From Streptomyces jeddahensis (GTDB lineage: Bacteria; Actinomycetota; Actinomycetes; Streptomycetales; Streptomycetaceae): a stretch of DNA of 64,000 nt. Position 1 is the stretch's first letter, and the number at the start of each line of letters is the position of its first letter. A program made the position numbers and the translations under genes. The notes beneath the pieces are model-generated. The model did no database searches. It had not been told where the DNA came from and worked only from the letters and a program-made list of their open reading frames with translations. Shown in pieces: positions 1 to 8,628 of this stretch. The stretch spans positions 25,767 to 89,766 of the forward strand of contig NZ_LOHS01000101.1 of NCBI RefSeq assembly GCF_001642995.1, written 5' to 3'.

Positions 1-434
1 TCCGTGCGCGGATCGGTACGCGGCTGTGGCTGGGCGACCACGAGGCGACCGAGTACCGCGGCGCGGTCCTCGACGTCACGCGCGTCGCCAAGGGCGACCG
101 CTTCGGCTACCGGCAGCAGAAGGCCGCCTCCGACGGCTACTTGGTCGTGGTGGCGGGCGGTACGTCGCACGGTGTGGGCCTGGAGGCCCCGAAGGCGCTG
201 CACGGCGTCATGCCGCGCGCCAAGGGCGTGGCCCGCGCGGGCCTCGCCACCGTCAACCGCAATCTGTCGCCCTTCGTCTGGGCGGGCAAGCAGCGCTGGT
301 TCGCGGAGCCGCCGCACATGCAGGTGTCGATCCTGTTCGTGCCGTCGGATGCGCCGGAGCCCACGGTGGGCGATGAGCTGGTGGCTCATCTCCGGCATAC
401 GACCACGCAGTTCGACCGCCTCGTCGACCGGTAG
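1..434 (+). CDS. Alanine racemase-like PLP protein, C-terminal fragment
   Basis: The 5' end lies outside the window; the reading frame begins at base 3 and ends at a TAG at 432-434. About 143 residues are visible. The segment near the start reads RIGTRLWLGD, typical of the C-terminal beta domain of alanine-racemase-like fold III PLP enzymes, followed by a glycine-rich GGTSHGVGLE stretch. Lysine and other N-terminal PLP residues cannot be seen, so substrate and activity are open. The same kind of gene lies at this place on the left of the origin region in other Streptomyces, as I recall it. Transcription runs into a strong hairpin at 489-523. Assignment is by fold similarity from memory; a different amino-acid racemase or deaminase is possible. 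Confidence 0.65.
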   Translation, partial: RARIGTRLWLGDHEATEYRGAVLDVTRVAKGDRFGYRQQKAASDGYLVVVAGGTSHGVGLEAPKALHGVMPRAKGVARAGLATVNRNLSPFVWAGKQRWFAEPPHMQVSILFVPSDAPEPTVGDELVAHLRHTTTQFDRLVDR

Positions 435-488
435 CGACTGATAGCGACCGGACCGTACGAGCGTACGCAGGGCCTCACACAGCACTTC

Positions 489-523
489 ACTGAGCCGGAA
501 GGGGCGGTCCCTTCCGGCTCAGT
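489..523. terminator. Bidirectional terminator between convergent genes
   Basis: Perfect 15-bp inverted repeat (arms 489-503 and 509-523, left arm ACTGAGCCGGAAGGG) with loop GCGGT. It lies between the stop of the rightward racemase-like gene and the stop of the leftward glycosyltransferase gene, so it can serve both. Confidence 0.8.
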
Positions 524-570
524 CGTGTGCTCTTCCCGTGTGCTCTTCCGAGGCTCTTACGAGGCGGGGC

Positions 571-2082
571 TCACTCCCGGGCGGCGGTCGGCGGCATCCC
601 GTCCGCATCCCTGCCCCACTGGACGTGGTGGCCTTCGACGTGCGCGGCATGCCGTGGCGGATGAGCCGCGTAGCCGAGTACGAAGACGTCCTCGGCCCTG
701 TCCAGGACACCGCCTGAGGGATCGTCGTCGCCGGACCGCCGCACCACGTCGCGCTCGGGCATGAGGACGTCGCGGACGACGACGGCACACAGGTACAGCG
801 TCCCCAGGAGGTGGGCTGCGATGGCCAGGTGATAGCCGTCCTGCGGCAGTCCCTTGTGGGCGTCGCCGCTGGTCGTGTAGGCGAGGTACATCCAGATGCC
901 CAGGTAGTACGCGACCTCGCAGGCCTGCCAGATCAGGAAGTCACGCCAGCGCGGACGGGCCAGGGCGGCGAGCGGGATCAGCCACAGCACGTACTGCGGT
1001 GAGTAGACCTTGTTGGTGAGGATGAAGGCGGCCACCACCAGGAAGGCGAGCTGGGCGAAGCGCGGGCGGCGTGGCGCGGTCAGGGTCAGGGCGCCGATGC
1101 CCGCGCAGGCGACGATCATGAGCGCCGTGGCGAGTGTGTTGACCGTGTCGGTGCTCAGCGGGCTGTCCGACCGCTGGGAAAGGATCAGCCAGAAGGAGCC
1201 GAAGTCGACGCCTCGTTCCTGGCTGAACGTGTAGAACTTCGACCAGCCTTCCGTGGCGAGGATCATCACGGGGAGGTTCACGACGAGCCAGGCGCCCGCC
1301 GCACCGAGCACGGCAGTCCCGTACGCACGCCACTTTCCGGCGCGCCAGCACAGGACGAGCAGCGGGCCCAGCAGCAGGACGGGGTAGAGCTTGGCGGCCG
1401 TGGCCAGGCCGAGCAGCACGCCGAAGGCCAGGGCCCGGCCCCGCGACCACATGAGCATCGCGGCGGCGGTGAGCGCCACAGCGAGCAGATCCCAGTTGAT
1501 GGTGGCCGTCAGGGCGAGGGCGGGTGCCAGAGCGACGAGGAGGCCGTCCCAAGGGCGGCGCCGGTGGGTACGAGTCACGCATACGGCGATGACCGCGGCG
1601 CACACCATCAGCATCCCGGCGTTGACCATCCAGTAGATCTGCTCCTGGCGCTGGATAGTTCCGCTGCCGGGGGTCAGCCAGGCCGCGACCTCCATGAACA
1701 CTCCGGTCAGCACGGGGTACTCGAGGTACTCCATATCGCCCGAGAGCTTGTCGAAGTACGGTACGAGGCCGTCGGCGAAGCCGCGTCCCTGGTAGAGGTG
1801 CGGAATGTCGGAGTAGCAGGCGTGCGTGTACTGCGAGCTGGCGCCGTAGAACCAGGCGCCGTCGTAGCAGGGCAGTTTCTGCACCATGCCGAGCGCGAAC
1901 ATGCCGATCATGACGAGCGTGATGACGCGCACGGGAGTCCACCAGCTGGTCCCGGTCATCGCCCGTCGTCCGAGGGGGCCGCCGATCAGCTCACTGCCGG
2001 CCGCGGCGACCTTGTCCTCCCTGGTCGGCCGCACCGGTTCCGGCTCGTGCACGCTCGAGCGCGCCGTCTCTGCACTGGGCAT
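571..2082 (-). CDS. Polytopic GT-C family (GT87/DUF2029-like) glycosyltransferase
   Basis: About 503 residues with some ten hydrophobic segments. The first large extracytoplasmic loop follows the first membrane helix and is rich in Tyr, Asp and Glu (for example DKLSGDMEYLEYP), the pattern of GT-C enzymes that use polyprenyl-phosphate sugars, such as the actinobacterial mannosyltransferases of family GT87. A cytoplasmic hydrophilic tail of about 50 residues closes the protein. I chose the ATG at 2082 (MPSAETA); an ATG at 2091 is equally possible and neither has a clear Shine-Dalgarno. An in-frame ATG further upstream lies inside a parS site and would encode MFHVK, so I reject it. Donor and acceptor sugars are unknown. 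Confidence 0.7.
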   Translation of the reverse strand: MPSAETARSSVHEPEPVRPTREDKVAAAGSELIGGPLGRRAMTGTSWWTPVRVITLVMIGMFALGMVQKLPCYDGAWFYGASSQYTHACYSDIPHLYQGRGFADGLVPYFDKLSGDMEYLEYPVLTGVFMEVAAWLTPGSGTIQRQEQIYWMVNAGMLMVCAAVIAVCVTRTHRRRPWDGLLVALAPALALTATINWDLLAVALTAAAMLMWSRGRALAFGVLLGLATAAKLYPVLLLGPLLVLCWRAGKWRAYGTAVLGAAGAWLVVNLPVMILATEGWSKFYTFSQERGVDFGSFWLILSQRSDSPLSTDTVNTLATALMIVACAGIGALTLTAPRRPRFAQLAFLVVAAFILTNKVYSPQYVLWLIPLAALARPRWRDFLIWQACEVAYYLGIWMYLAYTTSGDAHKGLPQDGYHLAIAAHLLGTLYLCAVVVRDVLMPERDVVRRSGDDDPSGGVLDRAEDVFVLGYAAHPPRHAAHVEGHHVQWGRDADGMPPTAARE

Positions 2083-2118
2083 GCCGCACATACTGCCGTA
2101 CACGCCTGAGAATGCGGC

Positions 2119-2153
2119 GAGGGCCGCCACACCGGTCGGGTGCGGCGGCCCTC
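2119..2153 (-). terminator. Terminator downstream of the class A PBP gene
   Basis: Inverted repeat GAGGGCCGCC (2119-2128) / GGCGGCCCTC (2144-2153), extended inside the loop by four more pairs after one mismatch. It follows the stop codon of the leftward PBP gene (2191) and precedes the next leftward gene. A parS site abuts its outer edge. Confidence 0.7.
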
Positions 2154-2167
2154 GTTTCACGTGAAAC
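2154..2167. other. parS centromere site (ParB binding)
   Basis: Exact 14-bp palindrome GTTTCACGTGAAAC, the Streptomyces parS consensus, in the intergenic space between the PBP gene and the glycosyltransferase gene. ParB (gene at 21739-22839) is expected to load here and spread. Confidence 0.93.
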
Positions 2168-2190
2168 ACGCACGCTCAGGGCGCGAGGGG

Positions 2191-4872
2191 TTACCCCGCC
2201 GGGCCTCCGAAGAAGCCTCCGTTGCCGTTTCCATTGCCGTTGCCATTGCCGCCGGTATCGGAGCTGGTCGATGGCGTCGGCGTTGTACCGCCGGTACTTC
2301 CGTCGGTCGTGCCGCCGTCCGATGTGCCGCCGTCCGTGGTGCCGCCGGTGTCATTGCACGTCGGATCCCAGATGCTGCAGTTATTGCCGTTGCCATTCGT
2401 CCTCGACGGGCTTGGGCTGGGGGCGGACACCGAGGGTGTCGGCGCCGTGCTCGCGCTGGGGTCCGTGGTGGGAGAGGCGCTGGCGGTCGGGGACGGGCTT
2501 GCGCCGATGATCTCGCCGATCTTCTCGGCCTCCGGGAAGGGCTTGGGGGTGACGCCCTTCATCGCCTCGGCCATGTAGTCCTTCCAGACCTGGGCCGGGA
2601 TGTCGCCACCGTGGATGGACTCCACACCGCCGGTGCCGTTCATGGACAGCAGCTTGCCCTTGTCCGGGTCGGTCCTGAACAGGGTGACGGCCGTGGACAG
2701 CTCCCTGGTGTATCCGACGAACCACGCCGACTTGTTCTTGTCGGTCGTACCGGTCTTGCCGGCCACCGGGAACCCGATGTCCGCGATCTTCTTACCGGTG
2801 CCGTTCTGGACCACGTTCTCCAGGACGTCCGTCACGTTGTTGGCGACGTTCTCGTCCATCGCCTTCTTCCGCTTCGGGGGATCGAACCCTGGGACCGGCT
2901 TGCCGTCCTTTTCCACCTTGGTGACCGAGAACGGCTCGTAGTGCGTGCCCGACGCCGCGAAGGTGGCGTACGCGTCAGCCATGCGGATGGCACTGGGCGT
3001 CGACGTGCCGAGCGAGAAGGAGACGTTGCGCAGGTTCCCCTTGTCGAAGGACTCCGGCAGGATGCCCATCGCCTCCGCGGTCTTCCGGGTGTTGGCGAGG
3101 CCCACGTCGACGCCCAGCTGGGCGAACGGCGTGTTGATCGACTGCTCCATGGCCTTCCTGAGAGTCACCATGCCCCACCGCGTGGTGCCCTCGTTCTTCT
3201 GCCGGAACGGCTTGCCGTTGGACCCCATGATCGGGTCACCGTTCTGGTCCTTGATCACCAGGAGGTCGTTGCCGTTGTACCGGGACATCGGGGAAAGAGG
3301 CTCCCCGTCGGTCTTGTAGGTCCCGTACTCCATCGCGGAGGCCAGCACGATCGGCTTCCAGGTCGAGCCGACCGGCACACCGGTCGTGTTGGCGTTGTTG
3401 GAGTAGTGGCCCTTGTCCATGCCCTCCCCGCCGTAGAGCGCGACGATCGCACCGTTCTCCGGATCGACCGACGCTGCGCCGAACTGGACGTACTTGTCCT
3501 TGGCGCGTTCCTTGGGCTTCAGGAAGCTCTTCTGCGTCTTCTTGACGGCTGCCTCGAGCTCCTCGACCTTCTTCTTGTCGAAGGTGGTGTAGATCCGGTA
3601 GCCGCCCCGGTCCAATTCCTCGGGCGTCAGTTCAAGCTTCTTCGCGACGTACTCCTTGGCGATGTCGACGAGGTAGCCGGTCTGTCCGGACAGTGACGAG
3701 GTCCGCTTCTTGAGCTTGGGGAAGCTGCCGACCGCCTCCCGCTCAGCCTTGGTCATGTTCCCGACCTCGACCTCGCGGTCCAGGATCCAGTTCCAGCGTT
3801 GTTTGGCCCGCTCGGTGTTGGCCGCGGGCGTGGCGTTCGCCCCCACACCCCCGTCGGGGTTGTACAGGTTCGGCCCCTTGAGGACGGCTGCGAGAAAGAC
3901 GCACTGCTCAGTGGTGAGGTCCTTGGAGTCCTTGCCGAAGTAGGCCTGGGCCGCCGCCTGGATCCCGTAGGAGTCGCGGCCGTAGTAGGCGGTGTTCAGG
4001 TAGCCGGCGAGGATCTCGTCCTTGCTCAGCTTGGAGTTCACCTTGATCGAGATGAAGAGCTCCTTGAACTTCCGCGTGAGTGTCTGATCCTGGCTCAGAT
4101 ACGTGTTCTTCACGAACTGCTGCGTGATAGTCGAACCACCCTGCGTGTCGCCGCCCCGAGCCATGTTGAACAGGGCACGGGCGATACCCATCGGATCGAC
4201 ACCCTTGTCCTTGTAGAAGGTGGCGTTCTCAGCGGAGATCACCGCTTCCTGCATGGCCTTGGGGATGTCCTTGAACTCCACGTTCTGCCGGTTCGTGTCA
4301 CCGGTCGCGGCCATCTGGGTCTTGTTGTCGGACCAGTAGAAGACGTTGTTCTCGGCCGTGGCCGCCGCGTTCTTCGCGCTCGGGACCCCCACCATGGCGT
4401 ACCCGATCCCCGCCGCGATCAGCAGACCGCCGAAGAAGGCGACGAGCGTCCCGGTCACCTGCCGCCACGACGGCACCCAGCGCGCCGCCCCGTACTTGCC
4501 CGCGCGCGGGTAGTCGATGAACCGCTTCTTCGCCGGTGCGGGGCGCCTGCCGCGCCCGGGGGGCCCGCCCGGGCCGCCGGGAGCGCCTCGCCGGCCTCCG
4601 CCGGCGCCGCGGCCACCGCGGCCGGCTCCGTCGGGGGCGGCCCTGCGGCGGCCGCCGCCACCGGCCCGCTGTGCCGCACGGCGGGCTTCGGCGCGGCCGC
4701 CGTACGGCCTTTCCTCTCCGCCGGCACCTCCGGGGCCGTATCCATCGGAGGGAGATCCGGTGGCGCCTCGCGGTGCTGCGCGGCGGCCGGATGACGAGCC
4801 GGACAGGCCGCGTCGGGCCGCGGCACGTCCGCCGCCCTGTGGCTGCGGCGGTTTGCGACGGTGCTCGCTCAT
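2191..4872 (-). CDS. Class A penicillin-binding protein (transglycosylase/transpeptidase)
   Basis: An 893-residue bifunctional peptidoglycan synthase. Residues 1-130 are a basic, Arg/Gly/Pro-rich cytoplasmic tail; one membrane helix follows at about 139-162. The GT51 transglycosylase domain comes next, with the catalytic-Glu region SAENATFY near 210 and STITQQFVKN near 247. The transpeptidase has STWK near 501, SIN near 577 and KTGT near 705. The C-terminal 120 residues are a Ser/Thr/Pro then Gly/Asn repeat tail ending in GGFFGGPAG, a motif that recurs at the end of the PknB in this window. The start is the ATG at 4872 (MSEHRRKP), preceded by GAGGAG at good spacing; a longer frame upstream lacks this. 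It is divergent from the PadR gene. Confidence 0.93.
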   Translation of the reverse strand: MSEHRRKPPQPQGGGRAAARRGLSGSSSGRRAAPRGATGSPSDGYGPGGAGGEERPYGGRAEARRAAQRAGGGGRRRAAPDGAGRGGRGAGGGRRGAPGGPGGPPGRGRRPAPAKKRFIDYPRAGKYGAARWVPSWRQVTGTLVAFFGGLLIAAGIGYAMVGVPSAKNAAATAENNVFYWSDNKTQMAATGDTNRQNVEFKDIPKAMQEAVISAENATFYKDKGVDPMGIARALFNMARGGDTQGGSTITQQFVKNTYLSQDQTLTRKFKELFISIKVNSKLSKDEILAGYLNTAYYGRDSYGIQAAAQAYFGKDSKDLTTEQCVFLAAVLKGPNLYNPDGGVGANATPAANTERAKQRWNWILDREVEVGNMTKAEREAVGSFPKLKKRTSSLSGQTGYLVDIAKEYVAKKLELTPEELDRGGYRIYTTFDKKKVEELEAAVKKTQKSFLKPKERAKDKYVQFGAASVDPENGAIVALYGGEGMDKGHYSNNANTTGVPVGSTWKPIVLASAMEYGTYKTDGEPLSPMSRYNGNDLLVIKDQNGDPIMGSNGKPFRQKNEGTTRWGMVTLRKAMEQSINTPFAQLGVDVGLANTRKTAEAMGILPESFDKGNLRNVSFSLGTSTPSAIRMADAYATFAASGTHYEPFSVTKVEKDGKPVPGFDPPKRKKAMDENVANNVTDVLENVVQNGTGKKIADIGFPVAGKTGTTDKNKSAWFVGYTRELSTAVTLFRTDPDKGKLLSMNGTGGVESIHGGDIPAQVWKDYMAEAMKGVTPKPFPEAEKIGEIIGASPSPTASASPTTDPSASTAPTPSVSAPSPSPSRTNGNGNNCSIWDPTCNDTGGTTDGGTSDGGTTDGSTGGTTPTPSTSSDTGGNGNGNGNGNGGFFGGPAG

Positions 4873-5139
4873 CGAACGACTACTCCTCGGGCAGGCGCTC
4901 TCGCGCCTGGAAACGGCGGCTGGTTTCCGGTTCCCCCCGACATACGGATGAGCCCATGGCGGCACTCACCCGCACTACACCAAGGACTGAGGACGTTCTC
5001 GGACGTCACTTGGTTCCCGGTGGACTGCATGGCGCACAGACTACGCACCGCCAAAACCCACGTAGGCAGAACTTCATCCCAAATCAGGCAACTTGCTTCC
5101 TGCGAATCGGTGATGTGACGCCGTTCACCATGACCCCCC
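4873..5139. other. Intergenic region between divergent PBP and PadR genes
   Basis: The stretch carries the PBP ribosome binding site (GAGGAG, minus strand, about 4880-4890) and must hold its promoter. I see no further gene or repeat in it. The PadR promoter and operator follow immediately and are listed separately. Confidence 0.5.
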
Positions 5140-5168
5140 TTGTCGCATCCGGAGGGCCGTTCTATCGT
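5140..5168 (+). promoter_or_regulatory. HrdB-type promoter of padR (and probably ino1)
   Basis: TTGTCG at 5140-5145, a 17-bp spacer, then TATCGT at 5163-5168, matching the housekeeping TTGACR / TANNNT pattern. The palindromic operator begins two bases downstream, where transcription would start. Confidence 0.6.
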
Positions 5169-5170
5169 CG

Positions 5171-5193
5171 TGATGTATCGAGTCGATACATCA
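5171..5193. promoter_or_regulatory. Palindromic operator, probably for the adjacent PadR regulator
   Basis: Perfect inverted repeat with 11-bp arms (TGATGTATCGA at 5171-5181, TCGATACATCA at 5183-5193) around one central base. PadR-family sites typically carry ATGT and ACAT half sites, present here. It overlaps the expected transcription start of padR, so autorepression is the simplest reading. This is an inference from position and motif. Confidence 0.7.
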
Positions 5194-5243
5194 GCACGGC
5201 ATAAAGACCCGTATCCGCGCACCGATGCAGTCAGGAGGCGACG

Positions 5244-5939
5244 ATGAGCCGGCGTTCCGGCATCCTCGAGTTCGCCGTACTCGGCCTGCTTCGCGAGTCG
5301 CCCATGCACGGCTACGAGCTGCGCAAACGGCTCAACACGTCGCTGGGCGTCTTCCGCGCCTTCAGCTACGGGTCGCTCTACCCCTGCCTTAAGACCCTGG
5401 TTGCCAACGGCTGGTTGATCGAGGAGCCGGGCAGCACACCCGAGGACGTCCTCGCCGCTCCTCTGGCAGGGCGCCGCGCCAAGATCGTCTACCGGTTGAC
5501 GGCGGCAGGTAAGGAGCACTTCGAGGAGCTGCTCTCGCAGACGGGCCCCGATGCGTACGAGGACGAGCACTTCGCTGCCCGCTTCGCGTTCTTCGGCCAG
5601 ACGTCGCGGGACGTGCGCATGCGCGTACTCGAAGGGCGCCGCAGCCGGCTGGAAGAGCGTCTGGAGAAGATGCGCGCCTCCCTGGCCCGCACCAGGGAGC
5701 GCCTGGACGACTACACGCTTGAGCTCCAGCGCCACGGGATGGAGTCCGTGGAGCGCGAAGTGCGCTGGCTGAACGAGCTCATCGAGAGCGAGCGAGCGGG
5801 GCGGGACCAGCGGCGGTCCACCGACGCCTCCTCCCCCTCGGGGGACGCGGCTCGACACGACACATCGGGGGCGTCGGGCGGCCTGCCCCGGCACCGGGAC
5901 TCCACCGGGCCGGATCCGTCCGACGGCACCGCCACATGA
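5244..5939 (+). CDS. PadR-family transcriptional regulator
   Basis: A 231-residue protein with the PadR N-terminal winged helix (LEFAVLGLLRESPMHGYELRKRL and SYGSLYPCLKTLVANGWL, residues 7-55) and a helical Vir_act_alpha_C-like dimerisation domain to about residue 175. The last 50 residues are low-complexity Ser/Asp/Gly. The ATG at 5244 has AGGAGG at ideal spacing. It is followed 56 bp downstream by ino1 in the same direction, with no terminator between, so control of myo-inositol phosphate synthesis is likely. The operator at 5171-5193 suggests autoregulation. The ligand is unknown. Confidence 0.92.
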   Translation: MSRRSGILEFAVLGLLRESPMHGYELRKRLNTSLGVFRAFSYGSLYPCLKTLVANGWLIEEPGSTPEDVLAAPLAGRRAKIVYRLTAAGKEHFEELLSQTGPDAYEDEHFAARFAFFGQTSRDVRMRVLEGRRSRLEERLEKMRASLARTRERLDDYTLELQRHGMESVEREVRWLNELIESERAGRDQRRSTDASSPSGDAARHDTSGASGGLPRHRDSTGPDPSDGTAT

Positions 5940-5995
5940 GGCCGGCATCTCCGCAGGCCTCATCCGGAACACCGAGAACACAGGGAGCAACCGGA

Positions 5996-7078
5996 ATGGG
6001 TTCGGTTCGCGTAGCGGTCGTCGGCGTGGGCAACTGCGCCGCGTCGCTGGTACAGGGCGTCGAGTACTACAAGGACGCCGACCCGGACAGCAAGGTCCCG
6101 GGTCTCATGCACGTCCAGTTCGGCGACTACCACGTGCGGGACATCGAGTTCGTCGCCGCCTTCGACGTGGACGCCAAGAAGGTGGGCCTGGACCTCGCCG
6201 ACGCCATCGGCGCCAGCGAGAACAACACCATCAAGATCTGCGACGTGCCGACCACCGGCGTGACCGTCCAGCGCGGCCACACCCTGGACGGTCTCGGCAA
6301 GTACTACCGCGAGACGATCGAGGAGTCCTCCGAGGCCCCAGTCGACGTCGTCCAGGTGCTCAAGGACAAGCAGGTCGACGTTCTGGTCTGCTACCTCCCG
6401 GTGGGTTCCGAGGACGCGGCGAAGTTCTACGCCCAGTGCGCCATCGACGCCAAGGTCGCCTTCGTCAACGCCCTCCCGGTCTTCATCGCCGGTACGAAGG
6501 AGTGGGCGGACAAGTTCACCGAGGCCGGTGTGCCGATCGTCGGTGACGACATCAAGTCGCAGGTCGGCGCCACCATCACGCACCGCGTCATGGCGAAGCT
6601 GTTCGAGGACCGGGGCGTCATCCTGGACCGCACGATGCAGCTGAACGTCGGCGGCAACATGGACTTCAAGAACATGCTCGAGCGCGACCGCCTCGAGTCG
6701 AAGAAGATCTCCAAGACGCAGGCCGTCACCTCCCAGATCCCCGACCGGGACCTCGGCGAGAAGAACGTCCACATCGGCCCGTCGGACTACGTGGCCTGGC
6801 TCGACGACCGCAAGTGGGCGTACGTCCGCCTCGAGGGCCGTGCCTTCGGCGACGTCCCGCTGAACCTCGAGTACAAGCTCGAGGTGTGGGACTCCCCGAA
6901 CTCGGCGGGTGTCATCATCGACGCCCTGCGCGCCGCGAAGATCGCCAAGGACCGCGGCATCGGCGGCCCCATCCTCTCCGCGTCCTCGTACTTCATGAAG
7001 TCCCCGCCGGTCCAGTACTTCGACGACCAGGCCCGCGAGAACGTCGAGAAGTTCATCAAGGGCGAGGTCGAGCGCTAA
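5996..7078 (+). CDS. ino1: myo-Inositol-1-phosphate synthase
   Basis: A 360-residue NAD-dependent isomerising cyclase that turns glucose 6-phosphate into inositol 1-phosphate, the entry step for mycothiol and phosphatidylinositol. The Rossmann start VRVAVVGVGNCAASLVQG sits at residues 4-21, and the family motifs NALPVFIAG, DDIKSQVGAT and LNVGGNMDF are intact. I chose the ATG at 5996 (MGSVRVAV), preceded by GGGAG, which gives the usual actinobacterial length; an ATG overlapping the padR stop would add 20 unconserved residues. Co-transcription with padR is likely. A strong terminator follows. Confidence 0.96.
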   Translation: MGSVRVAVVGVGNCAASLVQGVEYYKDADPDSKVPGLMHVQFGDYHVRDIEFVAAFDVDAKKVGLDLADAIGASENNTIKICDVPTTGVTVQRGHTLDGLGKYYRETIEESSEAPVDVVQVLKDKQVDVLVCYLPVGSEDAAKFYAQCAIDAKVAFVNALPVFIAGTKEWADKFTEAGVPIVGDDIKSQVGATITHRVMAKLFEDRGVILDRTMQLNVGGNMDFKNMLERDRLESKKISKTQAVTSQIPDRDLGEKNVHIGPSDYVAWLDDRKWAYVRLEGRAFGDVPLNLEYKLEVWDSPNSAGVIIDALRAAKIAKDRGIGGPILSASSYFMKSPPVQYFDDQARENVEKFIKGEVER

Positions 7079-7143
7079 GCACGACCCCGCACCGGCGAGA
7101 CGGGCTCCACGCGCCGGCGTGGCTCGTCCGTCGTGCGACCGTC

Positions 7144-7176
7144 GAGGGTCCCCGGGCAATCGGCCCGGGGACCCTC
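7144..7176 (+). terminator. Rho-independent-like terminator of ino1
   Basis: Perfect 14-bp stem: GAGGGTCCCCGGGC (7144-7157), loop AATCG, GCCCGGGGACCCTC (7163-7176). It lies 65 bp after the ino1 stop and ends 21 bp before the MFS start codon. Confidence 0.85.
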
Positions 7177-7197
7177 CTCGTATGTGAGGCTGTGCCC

Positions 7198-8490
7198 ATG
7201 GCTGTGGTGCGTGACCTGCGCGTCCTCCTGCGCTTCGGGAACTTTCGGCGCCTGCTCGCCGTGCGGCTGCTGTCGCAGGGTGCCGACGGCGTGTACCAGG
7301 TCGCGCTCGCCACCTACGTCGTCTTCTCGCCGGAGAAGCCGGCGTCCCCGGCGGCGATCGCCTCTGCGATGGCGGTGCTGCTCCTGCCGTACTCGCTCGT
7401 CGGGCCCTTCGCGGGCGTGCTGCTGGACCGCTGGCGGCGTCGCCAGGTTCTCCTGTACGGGAGTCTGCTGCGGGCGTTTCTGGCCACTGTGACGGCCGTG
7501 CTGATGGTGAGCAGCGTTCCGGAGTGGCTCTTCTACGCTTCCGCCCTGTGTGTCACCGCCGTCAACCGCTTTGTCCTGGCGGGGCTTTCGGCCGCGCTGC
7601 CGCGTGTCGTCGACGCCGACCGCCTGGTGATGGCCAACTCCCTCTCGCCCACGGCCGGGACCCTCGCCGCAACCGCGGGCGGTGGTCTCGCCTTCCTTGT
7701 GCGTCTGGTGGTCTCGGACTCCGACACGGCGGTCGTCCTGACCGGAGCGGGGCTCTACCTGTGCGCGGGGCTGGCCTCGCTGCGGCTGGCGCGCGAACTG
7801 CTCGGCCCCGATCCGGCATTGGTACAGCCGCGGCTGTGGGCCGCAGTGGCAGGCACGGCGCGCGGGCTGGCTGCGGGGATACGGCATCTGGTCGCACGGC
7901 CGGTGGCGGTACGCGCCCTGGCCGCGATGACGCTGATGCGGTTCTGCTACGGCGCGCTGACGGTGATGGTGCTGATGCTGTGCCGTTATGCGTGGTCCTC
8001 GGAAACCAGTGGGTCTGATGGGGCTGGTGACTCTGTAGGGGCGCAAGGTGGGCTGGCCCTGCTGGGTCTCGCCGTGCTGATGTCGGGAGCCGGGTTCTTT
8101 GCGGCGGCCGTGGTGACGCCTTATGCGGCCGGGCGGTTGGGCCCGGGCGGCTGGATCGCCGCGTGCGCGGGTGCGGCTGCGGTGCTGGAGCCTGCGCTGG
8201 GGCTGCCGTTCGCTCCCGCGCCCATGATGGCCGCGGCGTTTGTGCTGGGTCTGACGACCCAGGGCGCGAAGATCGCCACGGACACGCTCGTACAGTCCTC
8301 GATCGATGACGGCTTCAGAGGGCGGATCTTCTCGGTGTACGACGTGCTGTTCAATGTCGCGTTCGTCGGAGCCGCAGGAGTAGCCGCCCTGATGCTGCCT
8401 CCTGACGGGCGGTCGGTTCCGCTGGTGATCACGGTGGCCGTCATCTACGCGGTGATTGCTGCTGCTATGGCCCGCTTTGAGCGCCAGTAA
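7198..8490 (+). CDS. MFS transporter, 12 predicted membrane helices
   Basis: A 430-residue, very hydrophobic protein. It has the MFS N-terminal pattern (RFGNFRRLLAVRLLSQGADG), a helix 2-3 loop LLDRWRRRQVLL like the GXXXDRXGRR motif, and a later FSVYDVLFNVAF helix common in DHA-type and enterobactin-exporter-like members. Start is the ATG at 7198 with GAGG upstream. It stands alone between the ino1 terminator and the LppU-like gene. The substrate cannot be inferred. Confidence 0.85.
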   Translation: MAVVRDLRVLLRFGNFRRLLAVRLLSQGADGVYQVALATYVVFSPEKPASPAAIASAMAVLLLPYSLVGPFAGVLLDRWRRRQVLLYGSLLRAFLATVTAVLMVSSVPEWLFYASALCVTAVNRFVLAGLSAALPRVVDADRLVMANSLSPTAGTLAATAGGGLAFLVRLVVSDSDTAVVLTGAGLYLCAGLASLRLARELLGPDPALVQPRLWAAVAGTARGLAAGIRHLVARPVAVRALAAMTLMRFCYGALTVMVLMLCRYAWSSETSGSDGAGDSVGAQGGLALLGLAVLMSGAGFFAAAVVTPYAAGRLGPGGWIAACAGAAAVLEPALGLPFAPAPMMAAAFVLGLTTQGAKIATDTLVQSSIDDGFRGRIFSVYDVLFNVAFVGAAGVAALMLPPDGRSVPLVITVAVIYAVIAAAMARFERQ

Positions 8491-8628
8491 GTGTCACATC
8501 AATGCCACAGTGCATCTCTGAGCTTCAGAGTTGTCAGTGGGGCCCAGTAGCTTACGGGCGTCTTATGTACGCCCTTACGGGGCGTCTTATTCGCGCCTGT
8601 GTGCGCCTAGTTCGAGGGGGACCCCCAA

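Noticed and set aside
2083..2169. Upstream start for the glycosyltransferase giving MFHVKRGPP
   Set aside because: The first codons lie inside a parS palindrome and the peptide FHVK is just its translation; no ribosome site.
5936..5995. Longer ino1 start overlapping the padR stop
   Set aside because: Would add 20 residues with no match to the family; ATG at 5996 has GGGAG and gives the normal length.
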